From Chara braunii (taxonomy: Eukaryota > Streptophyta > Charophyceae > Charales > Characeae), in the NCBI GenBank assembly GCA_003427395.1, contig BFEA01000362.1, forward strand, positions 1,452,149 to 1,472,639: DNA of 20,491 nucleotides. The letters run 5' to 3'. Made by a program: the position numbers and the translations under genes. How positions within the stretch are numbered: position 1 is the stretch's first letter; the number at the start of each line of letters is the position of its first letter. The notes beneath the pieces are model-generated. The model ran no database searches. It had not been told where the DNA came from and saw only the letters and a list, made by a program, of their open reading frames with translations. This document shows, piece by piece, positions 1-8,600 of the stretch.

Positions 1-17
1 TATATATATATATATAT
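1..17. repeat. (TA)n microsatellite at window edge
   Basis: Uninterrupted alternating TA runs from the first base to about position 17. It is cut by the window edge, so its true length is unknown. Confidence 0.9.
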
Positions 18-680
18 TTTAAATCGATTTTAGTTTTTGATTTTTTTAAAATCTAAAACGAAGTCGGATTCCAAAAAAAAAAATATTGGAGTGTAGGATT
101 TTTCAAGGCCTACACCCTAATATTTGTTTTTTTGTTTTTACGTATTTTGAGGGGGAGAATTTTTTTTTTGATAAACCGGGCCGCAGACTGGGCCTCATTT
201 GCCGCGGCCGCGGCCGAGAATCTCGGCCACAGCTGCCGAAATGCTTGCGGCATAGGCCGCGTGTGTCACATAGCCTACGGGCTCTCGGAATTGTTTTTCT
301 TTTCGGAATTTTCTTTTGCAATTAAGACTTAAACTAGGAATTTAGGTACTCTGAATTTTGTCGCGCAGCGTTCGCACGCATCTTGTTGTGCAGGGAACTG
401 TGCTCTGACTAGATCGCGCCTTTAATCTTGTGCAACTGTCGTTTTTGGCGGGCGCGACCGTAACTGTAATCTTTTTTCTTTCTTGGTTTCCCTATGTTGC
501 CCGCCTTTTTTTTCTTCTTCCTCGTCTCGCATACTCTGTTCAAATTGGTCGAAACGCCTGCATGACCGGATCGATGCGTGGAGTGTGGCTACGACTGCCA
601 CGCCGCTGCCTGGCCATGCAGACGTAGGCACTTCCTCTCTTCCCTTCTTGTCCACCTGGGCTTAATCCCGTACCTTTCAC
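18..680. other. Non-coding stretch with a GC-rich palindrome
   Basis: I see no supportable gene. A GC-rich patch at 201-262 stands out from AT-rich, T-tract-rich surroundings. It holds CCGCGGCCGCGG (202-213) and the perfect palindrome GGCCGAGAATCTCGGCC (212-228). The same GGCCGAG..CTCGGCC vocabulary recurs in the fold-back element near 18.6 kb, so this may be a decayed fragment of a related repeat. That link is inference. Confidence 0.4.
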
Positions 681-681
681 G

Positions 682-699
682 CAGGCATGCATGCTATAA
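682..699 (+). promoter_or_regulatory. Possible RY element and TATA box
   Basis: The sequence reads GCATGCATGC followed directly by TATAAA (694-699). CATGCATG is the plant RY/Sph motif and TATAAA is a canonical TATA box. A GT-type 5' splice-like site (AAGGTGAGTG, about 783-792) lies some 90 bases downstream, which would suit a short first exon. No coding sequence that I can recognise follows, so the promoter may serve a non-coding or split gene, or be chance. Confidence 0.25.
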
Positions 700-1300
700 A
701 TTTCACACGCGCGATTAGTTTGCTCTCTAGGAATTTCGAGGTTAGCGCAATCAATGAGGGTCGGCTAACGAGCAAGTTTGGAAGGTGAGTGAGTGCAAGA
801 GTTGGGCGATCGGATGAGTTGGTGTTAGGTATGCGGGGTTTACGTGCGGGCCCGTGACGGACTGTGGCGCACGAGCGAACCTGGTTTGCATGCTTGAAAC
901 AAGAAGGGTGACAACTCTACGTTGTCTCAGATTTTCCTCGTTGTTTTACTCGGTATGCATGCATGAAATGAATGTAAATTCCCTTTTATTAGCGATCTAT
1001 TTGGATGTCCCATCTGTTTTGCGATGCCTGTTTTGTCTCTGACCAATGTTCGCCTGCGTAAGCTATGCGATCAGATCTGATTGGAAATGCTCACTTTGGA
1101 TGACTGGGGTCCAATCGTTGACTATCGTGGTCCCTCTTCCCTCCTTTTGCGTCACATGTATGGCATGTAGTGATTGGTAGGATATTTGCACTTATGCTGA
1201 ACGCGACTGGCACACGGAACCAGTTGGTTGTTCCTTACGTGCGTGCGCGCGTACGTTCGTGATCTCGAGAAAGCCAAGTCTGTATGCGTCATCTGCGTAA
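700..1300. other. No recognisable feature
   Basis: Mixed-composition sequence with only short open frames. No RNA gene, inverted repeat or coding family was recognised. Introns of an unseen gene cannot be excluded, given the TATA-like box at 694. Confidence 0.4.
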
Positions 1301-1307
1301 GTCAGCC

Positions 1308-1364
1308 TTATACTAGTGTGAACATTTACGTTGTAGATAAGGCGCAAGTGTTATACTAGTGTGA
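1308..1364. repeat. Direct repeat TTATACTAGTGTGA, two copies
   Basis: TTATACTAGTGTGA is present at 1308-1321 and again, identical, at 1351-1364, 43 bases apart. TAGTGTGA also matches the ends of the hairpin element at 19.5 kb (TAGTGTGAGTA) and a lone copy at 17837. These may be transposon ends. Confidence 0.7.
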
Positions 1365-1414
1365 GTTTTTTATTTTTTTTTAATCCATCTTTTCGTTTGG
1401 TCCTCCCCTGTGTG

Positions 1415-1460
1415 AGGGGCCTCGTCCCACTTGCACCGTTAAGTTGAGCTACCTCAACGG
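1415..1460 (-). repeat. Dispersed GGTGCAAGTGGGAC repeat, inverted copy
   Basis: On the minus strand this reads TAGCTCAACTTAACGG, then GGTGCAAGTGGGACGAGGCC. The second part is the exact 22-base reverse complement of 2277-2298. TAGCTCA resembles the A box of a tRNA-type pol III promoter, but no B box is clear nearby. The two copies form an inverted pair around the (CT)n microsatellite. Confidence 0.6.
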
Positions 1461-1632
1461 TGTGACAACTTTTCAAGCATTTTCTTATTCCGTAGAAAAG
1501 AAGAATGCATTTGTTTTTTATTTTTTTTTCCCGCCCAAACATTTCTTTGGAATTTTCGTTTTCTTTCCCGTGTAGCAAATCAATTCATGTCACTTGCCAC
1601 ATTAGGAAAGTCGACAGGTCTTTTCCCATCTT

Positions 1633-1636
<4 letters not shown>

Positions 1637-1719
<83 letters not shown>

Positions 1720-1720
1720 N

Positions 1721-1807
<87 letters not shown>

Positions 1808-1822
1808 CTCTCTCTCTCTCTC
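1637..1822. repeat. Long (CT)n microsatellite
   Basis: An almost pure CT dinucleotide tract of about 185 bases, with one N at 1720 and a GAG interruption at 1804-1806. Open frames through it encode only SLSLSL or RERERE and are not genes. Its length in the assembly is probably approximate. Confidence 0.97.
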
Positions 1823-2258
1823 CGTGTGTATGTGACGGATGTAGATATTGTGAACCTGAATGGGAAGTTGTCCACATTCAGGGCACACAAACAGACGGTA
1901 CAGCTGCGGATAAACAGCTATAGAAAGAACATTCCCGTGAAAAAAGCTAAAGAAGGCGCGGAAAAAGGATGAATGAAACGTCAACAGTCAACAAAAGCTG
2001 AAAAATACGCAACTCACAAAAAAGAATAAAAAAAAATGCATTGAACTGGCTACAACGCAAAAAAAGGCAGCTAGCTCAACGCGAGGGCGCTAGGGTAGGA
2101 GGCTATATATTCGAGTTTTTTAGGTTTCTTTGAGGCTATGTCATAATTTAACAAAACAACAACCACGTGGCTTTGCAGAAGAAAAAAAAGAACCTATAGA
2201 TTCTCCTACTATTTTGCATCGCCGACGTCGGGCTTTGTCCCACGTGATAGAAATCTCA
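1823..2258. other. No recognisable feature
   Basis: A-rich, low-complexity sequence after the CT tract, with several short A runs. No coding family, hairpin or RNA gene was recognised. Confidence 0.4.
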
Positions 2259-2340
2259 AGTTTGAGCTAACTCAATGGTGCAAGTGGGACGAGGCCCCAG
2301 GCACACTTGCCCTGAATGGAAAGTGTCAGGGTCGCGATTT
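2259..2340 (+). repeat. Dispersed GGTGCAAGTGGGAC repeat, possible SINE head
   Basis: TAACTCAATGGT (about 2268-2279) resembles a tRNA A box. It is followed by the 22-base core GGTGCAAGTGGGACGAGGCC.. (2277-2298), shared with the inverted copy near 1.43 kb. AGGGTCGCGATTTCGTCC, about 50 bases further on, could be a degraded B box. The A-to-B spacing is longer than in a tRNA, so a tRNA-derived SINE fragment is only a suggestion. Confidence 0.4.
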
Positions 2341-2365
2341 CGTCCTTTCTAGACGAGGTCCGCCC

Positions 2366-2461
2366 GTGTGACCACGCGGGGACCAAATGCCTAAAAAAAA
2401 CAGATTCTGAACTAAATGCCTAGAATTTTCAGACTTTTGGTCCCCGTGGGCATGGTCCCAC
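2366..2461. repeat. Inverted repeat (GGGGACCAAA arms)
   Basis: The left arm (2366-2387) contains GACCACGCGGGGACCAAA. The right arm (2435-2461) contains TTTTGGTCCCCGTGGGCATG and ends GGTCCCAC. The arms pair imperfectly over about 22 bases, with a ~47-base loop that itself holds a direct repeat of AAATGCCTA. This looks like a small hairpin or MITE remnant. Confidence 0.6.
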
Positions 2462-2762
2462 TAGCAACCGGATAGGATAGAAAAAAGTTTGTGTGGCAGT
2501 TGAGTGACCCAAATCCTGCCGTGCAGTACTGGTGATCCCAGATCTTGGTTCCCCTCCGTTGGGGCCATGGCCAACCCCGGCCATAGGCCCGCTGGATAGA
2601 AAGTTTTCAGTATTTTGCTTGCTGTTTTGCAATTATCTCATTGGGTGGAGCACTCCTTCAATCACGGAGTATACGGAGGGCGTCAGGATCACTGCTGACA
2701 GAAGTTGAGTTTATTACAGAAAATGTGGCAGTTACTTTCTGCACTGTTGTTGCAACTACCAC

Positions 2763-2786
2763 CATCAGATCGTTTGTGATCTGATG
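2763..2786. repeat. Short perfect hairpin
   Basis: CATCAGATC (2763-2771), loop GTTTGT, GATCTGATG (2778-2786): a perfect 9-bp stem with a 6-base loop. There is no T tract or coding end beside it, so its role is unknown. Confidence 0.6.
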
Positions 2787-3535
2787 ACTGGGAAGCACTC
2801 TACCGTGATTTCAGGTGGGAGGTCTCTGTTTCTTTTTTTTTTTATTGCCTTTCTCCAGTTTTCTCACCCCTGAAATTCGTAACGAACCTGTCAGCCCGCT
2901 GCCACTCAGTGTCACACTGGATCGGCCACATTCCTATCTGACTGGCAACTGCTAATGGGACCACTGTGAGTATGCCCTGATGATTGTTGAATTTTCCATT
3001 TTACTTTTTAGAAAATATGGACAAAGATTTCAGTGGCATTTGGTTATTCATTGTTTTTTGGGAAATAGGGGAAGAAAAGCTTTCAGCAGCATTTGATTCT
3101 CCTTTTTTGCCTCTGTTTCGAGGTTTTAAGGGCCTCACCACACCACAGTCGAAAGGCCAAAAAATTCGACGGCAGTCAGAACAAATTCGGCAGCCTCCAC
3201 TCGGCAGTTTCCCCTCCCTTCGCCACACAGCACTGTAGAGTGCACGCACTTGTGAAAGCAAGATGGAGGGTAGGACAAGCATCAGTCCATCCCGACCTTA
3301 CCCCCACTCACCAAATTTCTAAGCGAAGTCGACGGCGCAGCCGAGGAGTGTCGAAAGCATCGGAGTAGCAGGCTGGGGATTCAACAACTTTAGACAATAG
3401 GTGTCGAGAAGCATTCTCTGACAACTTGCAAATTTTCTTCCCGTCTCCGACTTCGACAGCCTGTGTGGCGAAGAGGAACTGTCGAAAATAACATTTTGGA
3501 CAGTGCCACACCAATGTCGAAAACTTCATTTTCGA

Positions 3536-4266
3536 CATTTTCTCCTCGCCACACAGCATGTTGAAATCCGAGATGCAAAAAAAGTTCAGGAGCTGTCAGG
3601 GAAAGGGTTTCGACACCTCCTATCGAGAAGGGCTCGTTTCCCAGCCTGCAACTTGGAGATTTTCAACAGTCCTCGGATGGGATGTAGAATTCTTGCCCGA
3701 ATGTCGAAAAAGNGAANGCACCAACGCTTGTCCTATCTTCACCCCAGTTTGTCTTTTTTGTGCATAGGACTCGTGAGTTCTTCACTTCGCCATGCTGTGT
3801 GGGGAAGAGGGTTTTTCTGTCGAAAGAGGGAATGTCGAAAATTTCCTGACATATGTCGAATTCCGTGATGTTTCGACATTCGTGTGGCGAGGCCCTAAGA
3901 GGCTCACCACACAGGCTGTCGAAAACCCGGTTTTCGACAAGTTTGCATCGCCACACAAACTTTCGCTCAAAAACTTTCGACAGGTGTCAGGATGGCACTT
4001 TCGACAGCCGCCCTCCAGCAACCGTTTCCTCCAGCCTGCAGGTGATGGAAATTAGACAGTGGCCCGCCCACCTTTCGAAAAACGCCTCCGATTTTCCATT
4101 CTCCGGGATTGCTCCTGACAGCCGTTGCCTGTTTGTCCGTATGTAGTCAACAGTTGCTGTCGAAAACGGCGTTGACATCTGGTCCGCTTGCGCGCACAAA
4201 TTCATCCCTATAACAACTCCCGACAGGCCACCGCCTTTGTCGAAAGGCTGAGTCGACCTGGCAACT
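3536..4266 (+). repeat. Internal duplication, copy 1
   Basis: Two segments here recur downstream in the same order. 3536-3662 matches 4494-4620 (both 127 bases) and 3666-4266 matches 5037-5590, with scattered substitutions. In this copy the two segments are directly joined. Copy 1 alone carries an extra 44-base module at 3856-3899 that ends GTGTGGCGAGGCCCTAAG. Two N calls (3713, 3717) lie in a part that is clear in the other copy. Confidence 0.85.
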
Positions 4267-4493
4267 GTCAGAAAATTTTCGACATTCGACAGCCTGTGTG
4301 GCGAGCCACACCAATGTCGAAAACTGCATTTTCGACATTGGGCCTCGCCCCACGGCGTGAAACGAGTGCATCTACCCACGAAAGGTGGAAACATACACTC
4401 GTTACTATTTATAGCTAAGCGATGAACCTGGCCATTTTCTGCTGGCGGATTCACTCATTCCGTTTTTCTTTTGGTGTGCCGTGCGGCGACGCC

Positions 4494-5590
4494 CATTTTC
4501 TCCTCGCCACACAGCATGTCGAAATCCGAGATGCAGAAAAAATTCAGGAGCTGTCAGGGAAAGGGTTTCGACAACTCCTGTCGAGAAGGGCTCGTTTCGC
4601 AGCCTGCAACTTGGAGATTTTAAGGGGCTCGCCACACCAGCTGTCGAAAGTGCATTTTTTCAACAATTGTTGTCGAAAACTCGAAAGGTAGAGTTTCGAC
4701 AGAAACCCCCCCCTCGGCCACACAGCACTGTCGAAGTTAAGGGCTCGTGATATCAAGTGCAGAAGAGACAAACCCGCATGAGTATAGGACAAGCATTTCT
4801 CCAGCCCAACCACAGTCCCGCTCAACAAGCTTCGAGGAGAACTCGATAGGTTGGCGGTGGACTGTCGAAAATGCCTATGTTGCAGGCGGGCGAGACCTTG
4901 AATTCGAAAGGAGCCGTCGAACGCCGACTTCTGACAGGTGTAGAAGATGTGTCGACATTTTTTTGTTCGACAGGTGGTGTGGTGACTCGGACTGTCGAAA
5001 ATTGCACTTTTGACAGGTAGTGTGGCGAGCCCCTAAACAGTCCTCGGATGGGATGCCGAATTCTTGCCCGAATGTCGAAAAAGAGAACGCACCAAAGCTT
5101 GTCCTATCTTCACCCCAGTTTGTCTCTTTTGTGCATAGGACTCGTGAGTTCTTCACTTCGCCATGCTGTGTGGCGAAGAGGGTTTTTCTGTAGAAAGAGG
5201 GAATGTCGAAAATTTCCTGACATATGAGGCTCGCCACACAGGCTGTAGAAAGCCCCGTTTTCGACAATTTTGCATGGCCACACAGACTTTAGAAGAATTG
5301 CGGCTCAAAGAACTTTCTACAGGTGTCAGGATGGCACTTCCTACGGCCGCCCTCCAGCAACCGTTTCCTCCAGCCTGCAGATGACGGAATTGGACAGTGG
5401 CCGGCCCACCTTTCGAAAAACGGCTACGATTTTCGGTTGTCAGCACTGCTCCTGACAGCCATGGCCTGTTTGTCCGTATGTAGTCAACAGTGGCTGTCAA
5501 AAATGTCGTCTGCATCTGGTCTGCTTGCGTGCACAAATTCGTCCATGTAACAACTCCCGACAGGCCACCGCCTTCGCCAACTTGGCAACT
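4494..5590 (+). repeat. Internal duplication, copy 2, split by a MITE
   Basis: 4494-4620 and 5037-5590 are the counterparts of 3536-3662 and 3666-4266. Here they are separated by the 410-bp element at 4624-5033 with its TAA duplication. The 44-base module of copy 1 is absent: ATATG at 5222-5226 joins AGGCTCGCC directly. Some TGTCGAAA sites of copy 1 read TGTAGAAA here, so the copies have diverged by point mutation. Confidence 0.85.
4624..5033. mobile_element. 410-bp Tourist/PIF-Harbinger-like MITE
   Basis: The ends are GGGGCTCGCCACAC (4624-4637) and GTGTGGCGAGCCCC (5020-5033), an exact 14-bp inverted terminus. The symmetry continues imperfectly inwards: CAGCTGTCGAAAGTGCA on the left against TGCACTTTTGACAGGTAG on the right. 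It is flanked on both sides by TAA (4621-4623 and 5034-5036). A 3-bp TAA/TWA target duplication with G-rich termini is the known signature of PIF/Harbinger elements and their Tourist MITEs. The homologous junction in copy 1 (3658-3669) lacks the element and reads TTTTCAACAG where the filled site collapses to TTTTAAACAG, one substitution away. No transposase is encoded. Confidence 0.85.
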
Positions 5591-5769
5591 TTCGACAACC
5601 TCGCCCCTCCACAGGCGATGTGGGGAAGGGGGGCGATATTGTCGACCGCCCTACCTTCGAAAAGTTTCTGACACCTGTCGAAAATTTTCGACATAAGACA
5701 GCCTGTGTGGCGAGCCTGGATGTCGAATTTCGTGATGTTTCGACATTGGTGTCGCAAAAACCGCGTCAC

Positions 5770-6130
5770 ACCGTTGCGTTGAGAAAGTTCACGGGTGCAT
5801 GTGGCAGTTGGCCCCCATGTGAGTATGCCCTCAGATCGTGTCTTGCAAGCTTGGACGCCTGACCGAAAGAAAAAAAAACAGAAACAAATCTCTCTGCTAA
5901 AGACCCCCTAGGGCGCGAATTCGAGGCCGCTTCTTATCGGAGGCGGCGGGGCAAGAGTAGCATTTCCCGAGGCGTAAATAATGGTGTAAATTCGAGTCAG
6001 AGCGTAAATTTGACTCCTTGAGCCGCGCCCGCTGTACTGTACTTCCGAGTCCGGTTTTCGTCCCGGCGGTGACCGGGGGCGCGGCATTTCTTTTGTTTCG
6101 GGTTGGTCGGTAGGGAACCCGGGCAGGATG
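5770..6130. other. Upstream region of gene 1
   Basis: No gene. TGTGAGTATGCCCT at 5819-5832 repeats 2965-2978 exactly, so this motif sits on both flanks of the MITE cluster. GC-rich segments and repeated GTAAATTCGAGT / GTAAATTTGACT phrases (about 5986-6018) follow. This is probably the distal promoter of gene 1. Confidence 0.4.
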
Positions 6131-6138
6131 ACAGAGCT

Positions 6139-6146
6139 AATAAAAG
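6139..6146 (+). promoter_or_regulatory. Putative TATA-like box of gene 1
   Basis: AATAAAAG lies about 490 bases before the gene 1 start codon. It is followed by C- and T-rich, ATG-free sequence (CATCCATTCATCG repeats) of the kind found around plant transcription starts. The position implies a 5' leader of about 460 bases. The assignment rests on position only. Confidence 0.3.
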
Positions 6147-6211
6147 CGCGCGTGTGCCTGCTCGTTCATCCATTCATCGTTCATCTATCAATTCGAGCGG
6201 AATTTCAGCGC

Positions 6212-6253
6212 ATGAAGAACGCGAGCTCTCATAGAGCGCGCGGAATCGTATAA
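6212..6253 (+). other. Upstream ORF, 13 codons, in gene 1 leader
   Basis: ATG at 6212 opens a frame encoding MKNASSHRARGIV and stops at TAA 6251-6253. If the TATA-like box at 6139 is used, this uORF lies in the leader. A second minimal one, MLK then stop, is at 6460-6471. Short uORFs can lower translation of the main frame; nothing here proves they are translated. Confidence 0.3.
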
Positions 6254-6570
6254 CGTGCGAGGTAGCTGGGCTGGGTTGGTCGCCTCAGTGGAACTGCGGC
6301 TTGTGTTGGAGCCGTGACCATTCAGTAAGCTGATCAACTTTCGAACGGCGACATTGCTTGAGACTGAGAGGCATCAGCGTTACCGTCGTGGTAGCTGATC
6401 AACACTATTGTACCTTGGGGTAGGGAAGGAAGTGGCGGGTTAACGGGATTACCCCATCTATGTTGAAGTAGAGCGCTCGTTCTGGGCTTGCTTCTTATAG
6501 AGAGAGTGAGGTTCAGCGGGAGGAAGGGTTTGTGACGGGACGGTTAAGGGCGACCACAAGCGCTTTGGCA

Positions 6571-6574
<4 letters not shown>

Positions 6575-6632
<58 letters not shown>
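6575..6632 (+). repeat. (GA)n tract abutting gene 1 start
   Basis: An uninterrupted GA tract of 29 units ends three bases before the ATG at 6636. The purine-rich strand is the sense strand. GA/CT tracts in plant leaders can bind GAGA-binding BBR/BPC proteins. The paralogue at 16251 has the same arrangement, so it is probably ancestral or selected. Confidence 0.9.
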
Positions 6633-6635
<3 letters not shown>

Positions 6636-8021
6636 ATGGCGAACCGTGGAGGTGGAGATACGTGGAGGGGGTCGTCGTCGGCCGTGATGGAGAACACTGG
6701 AGGAATGTCCAGACTGGAAGAGCGACTGCGCGCTCTGGAACTGAACCATGGAAATCTCATCATCGCGTTCGACTTCGCAGCGCGAAACTTGACGGCTGGC
6801 AGATCGTCGTTCGGCGGCCGTTGTCTTCATGCTGTCAATCAGGGGGATCCGAATCCGTACATGATATCTGCTGCCATGATTGGCCGCGTCGTCGGCGACC
6901 TGAGCTCGAGGAGCGCCCGGTCCGTGCTGCTTGGATTTGGCGCCAGCAATCAGCCGGGCGTGTTCTCTATCGGATCGTCGAGTACCTCACCTCGATGTGA
7001 GCTGGAGCCGGGATTGTGGAGATACAAGCAGATCGCGCCTCAAGTGACTCTTGGGCATTCCTCCTCCTTCGCGGCACCCATCGACGCTGCCATGAAGATC
7101 GTACAGCAGGACGGTTTCCATGTTCTAATCATTGTGACCTGCGGTCGGGGNAGTGACCTTGGNGCAGAGGCGGAGGAGAGCATCATGGCATTGAAGAAGG
7201 CAAGCAAGTATCCTCTCTCCGTTGTCTTCGCNGTTGTTGGGGACGGGCCATGCAGCGGATTACACAACCTTAGAATGCGCCTTGGTGTGGAGGCCTCTAA
7301 GGAGGCGACGATTGCCCTGAGCAATATCACCATCGTCGATTTCCAAGAGCACTTCTCGAAGCCGCACACATTCGGAGAGAAGCAGATCCGTTTTGCGTCC
7401 GCTTGTCTNGACGNTCTGCNAGACCAGTACCGGTCCTTCCGCGACAGAAGCATCCTCAATTGTCATCNGNGCANGCACNCTGGAACGGCCAGGGTTGAAA
7501 TCCCTCCGTGCCGTCTGCAAGGGGAGGACAATTCCAACGGCGGCGCGAGATCGCAACTCTTGAGCGGTGGGTGGGCAACGGGATACGGACCTTATTCGAC
7601 AACCTACTACAGGGCGTCGTCCGCGAGATCCTCCGAGGACTGTAGCTATGCTGCCAGCGGGAGTGGCTATTCCGGCGCTGACTCGAGCCTGGGTGCGAAG
7701 CAGGGACCGAACCAGAGTGGGAGTGTGTCATTGCCCAGAGCTCATGCTGCTGCAGGAGGGTCGAGGTTGGTCGGTGCTGGACCACCGTTCGCCAATGATC
7801 GTCTCGCTTCCCCATCGAGCTCAGCGGCCGGGTTCAGCCTGCACAGGGAAGGCATCTGTGACATCTGTTTTACTGCTAAAGCGTCTGCGCAGTTCTCAGA
7901 CTGTCGACATAGCACATGCGTTTCGTGTGCGCAGCAAATGCGCTCTTGGTCGAAGAACCGGACGATGGCATGCCCGTTCTGTCGGGCGAAGGTGAACGGG
8001 TGGAAGAAACGGTCGATTTAA
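6636..8021 (+). CDS. RGLG-like copine/VWA and RING-HC E3 ubiquitin ligase
   Basis: A single open frame of 461 residues. Residues 38-265 form a copine-type VWA domain: NLIIAFDFAARN (40-51), SSFGGRCLH (57-65), RYKQIAPQVTLG (129-140), SSSFAAPIDAA (142-152), FHVLIIVTCGR (161-171), KYPLSVVF..VVGDGP (191-205). Residues 408-449 are a RING-HC finger, C408, C411, C423, H425, C428, C431, C446, C449, spaced CX2C-X11-CXH-X2C-X2C-X14-CX2C. This is the domain order of plant RGLG ligases, which attach ubiquitin to partners bound by the VWA; about 490 residues is usual. A Ser/Gly-rich linker (about 300-400) joins the domains. Odd points: the expected metal-site residues are replaced (DFAAR, TCG), the N-terminus MANRGGG lacks the usual myristoylation glycine, there is no intron, and ten N bases fall within 7151-7479. 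The ATG follows the (GA)n tract and matches that of the paralogue. Ligase activity is inferred from the intact RING. Confidence 0.88.
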   Translation: MANRGGGDTWRGSSSAVMENTGGMSRLEERLRALELNHGNLIIAFDFAARNLTAGRSSFGGRCLHAVNQGDPNPYMISAAMIGRVVGDLSSRSARSVLLGFGASNQPGVFSIGSSSTSPRCELEPGLWRYKQIAPQVTLGHSSSFAAPIDAAMKIVQQDGFHVLIIVTCGRXSDLXAEAEESIMALKKASKYPLSVVFXVVGDGPCSGLHNLRMRLGVEASKEATIALSNITIVDFQEHFSKPHTFGEKQIRFASACXDXLXDQYRSFRDRSILNCHXXXHXGTARVEIPPCRLQGEDNSNGGARSQLLSGGWATGYGPYSTTYYRASSARSSEDCSYAASGSGYSGADSSLGAKQGPNQSGSVSLPRAHAAAGGSRLVGAGPPFANDRLASPSSSAAGFSLHREGICDICFTAKASAQFSDCRHSTCVSCAQQMRSWSKNRTMACPFCRAKVNGWKKRSI

Positions 8022-8600
8022 GCCTGTATGCGGCTCCAAAGGCTTCCGTGACGAGGGGCTAGGCGTGCCCAATTTGTTCAATCATTAAGTGCAGTGATCT
8101 ACTAGTAGAGGAAACATGAAGAGTCTGGACGTGTAAATAGTGTAAAGAAGAGCAGTCATCCTGACGACATTCTATAACGGAGGTACGAGTAGTAAGCTGT
8201 GATTTGTAAATTTTAGCGCATAGACGTTGGCGACGACGTTTAGAAGAGGGCAATAGGTATTCGGTCAAGCTTTTCAAATGATCCTCGCTCGTTGTGGGGG
8301 GCGATTTTGTTAATAAAAAGTGCTCTGTCAGCTGCCGTCGTTCCCGAATCCGCTGGCTTCGGAGAGACGGTATGCGGCTGAGTATGGCGGTCGATCGTAC
8401 GGTTGTGTGGCGCCGTTGATCGCCCTATCTGGGAGAGATCCCTGTGCGACGTTGAAGAACGGCAGCACTCAAATTCGACGTCTTGCTGTTCTTCTTTTGT
8501 GCATTCTTAATTTCCAGTCCCGTATACGGACTGGCTTCCGATGTTAATACTGTTCTATTCGTTCTTCCTGCTGTAGTGTAAAATAAAAAGCAGTGTGCTT
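8022..8600 (+). terminator. 3' UTR and polyadenylation signals of gene 1
   Basis: TGTAAA occurs at 8132 and 8141. AATAAA occurs at 8312-8317 and again at 8582-8587, the latter shortly after TGTAGTGTA. Either could direct 3' end formation, giving a 3' UTR of roughly 320 or 590 bases. No coding sequence is recognisable here. Confidence 0.45.

Larger units (their letters stand above)
3127..5760. mobile_element. Nested cluster of TGTCGAAA-type MITEs
   Basis: A 2.6-kb block made of short, partly palindromic modules. By eye I count about 45 copies of GTCGA or TCGAC, mostly in the form TGTCGAAA or its complement TTTCGACA. Many are paired head-to-head, as in TGTCGAAAATTTTCGACA, a perfect 18-base palindrome at 5676-5693. 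A second motif, GGCTCGCCACAC / GTGTGGCGAGCC, lies outside many pairs as a terminal inverted repeat would. TAA followed by GGGCCTCACCACACC at 3127-3144 looks like one element end; GTGTGGCGAGGCCC followed by TAA at 3882-3898 looks like the opposite end of another. Open frames in the block shift between modules and resemble no protein. No transposase is visible, so these are non-autonomous. Confidence 0.8.

Noticed and set aside
1505-1984. Open frames of 134-155 codons across the CT tract
   Set aside because: They translate only the dinucleotide repeat (SLSLSL or RERERE).
3503-4454. Overlapping open frames of 97-155 codons in the MITE cluster
   Set aside because: They follow repeat modules, exist on both strands, break at module borders and resemble no protein.
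3127-5760. CRISPR-like or satellite array reading of the TGTCGAAA block
   Set aside because: Spacing is irregular, orientation alternates, and units are inverted-repeat modules, not regular repeat-spacer units; the context is eukaryotic.
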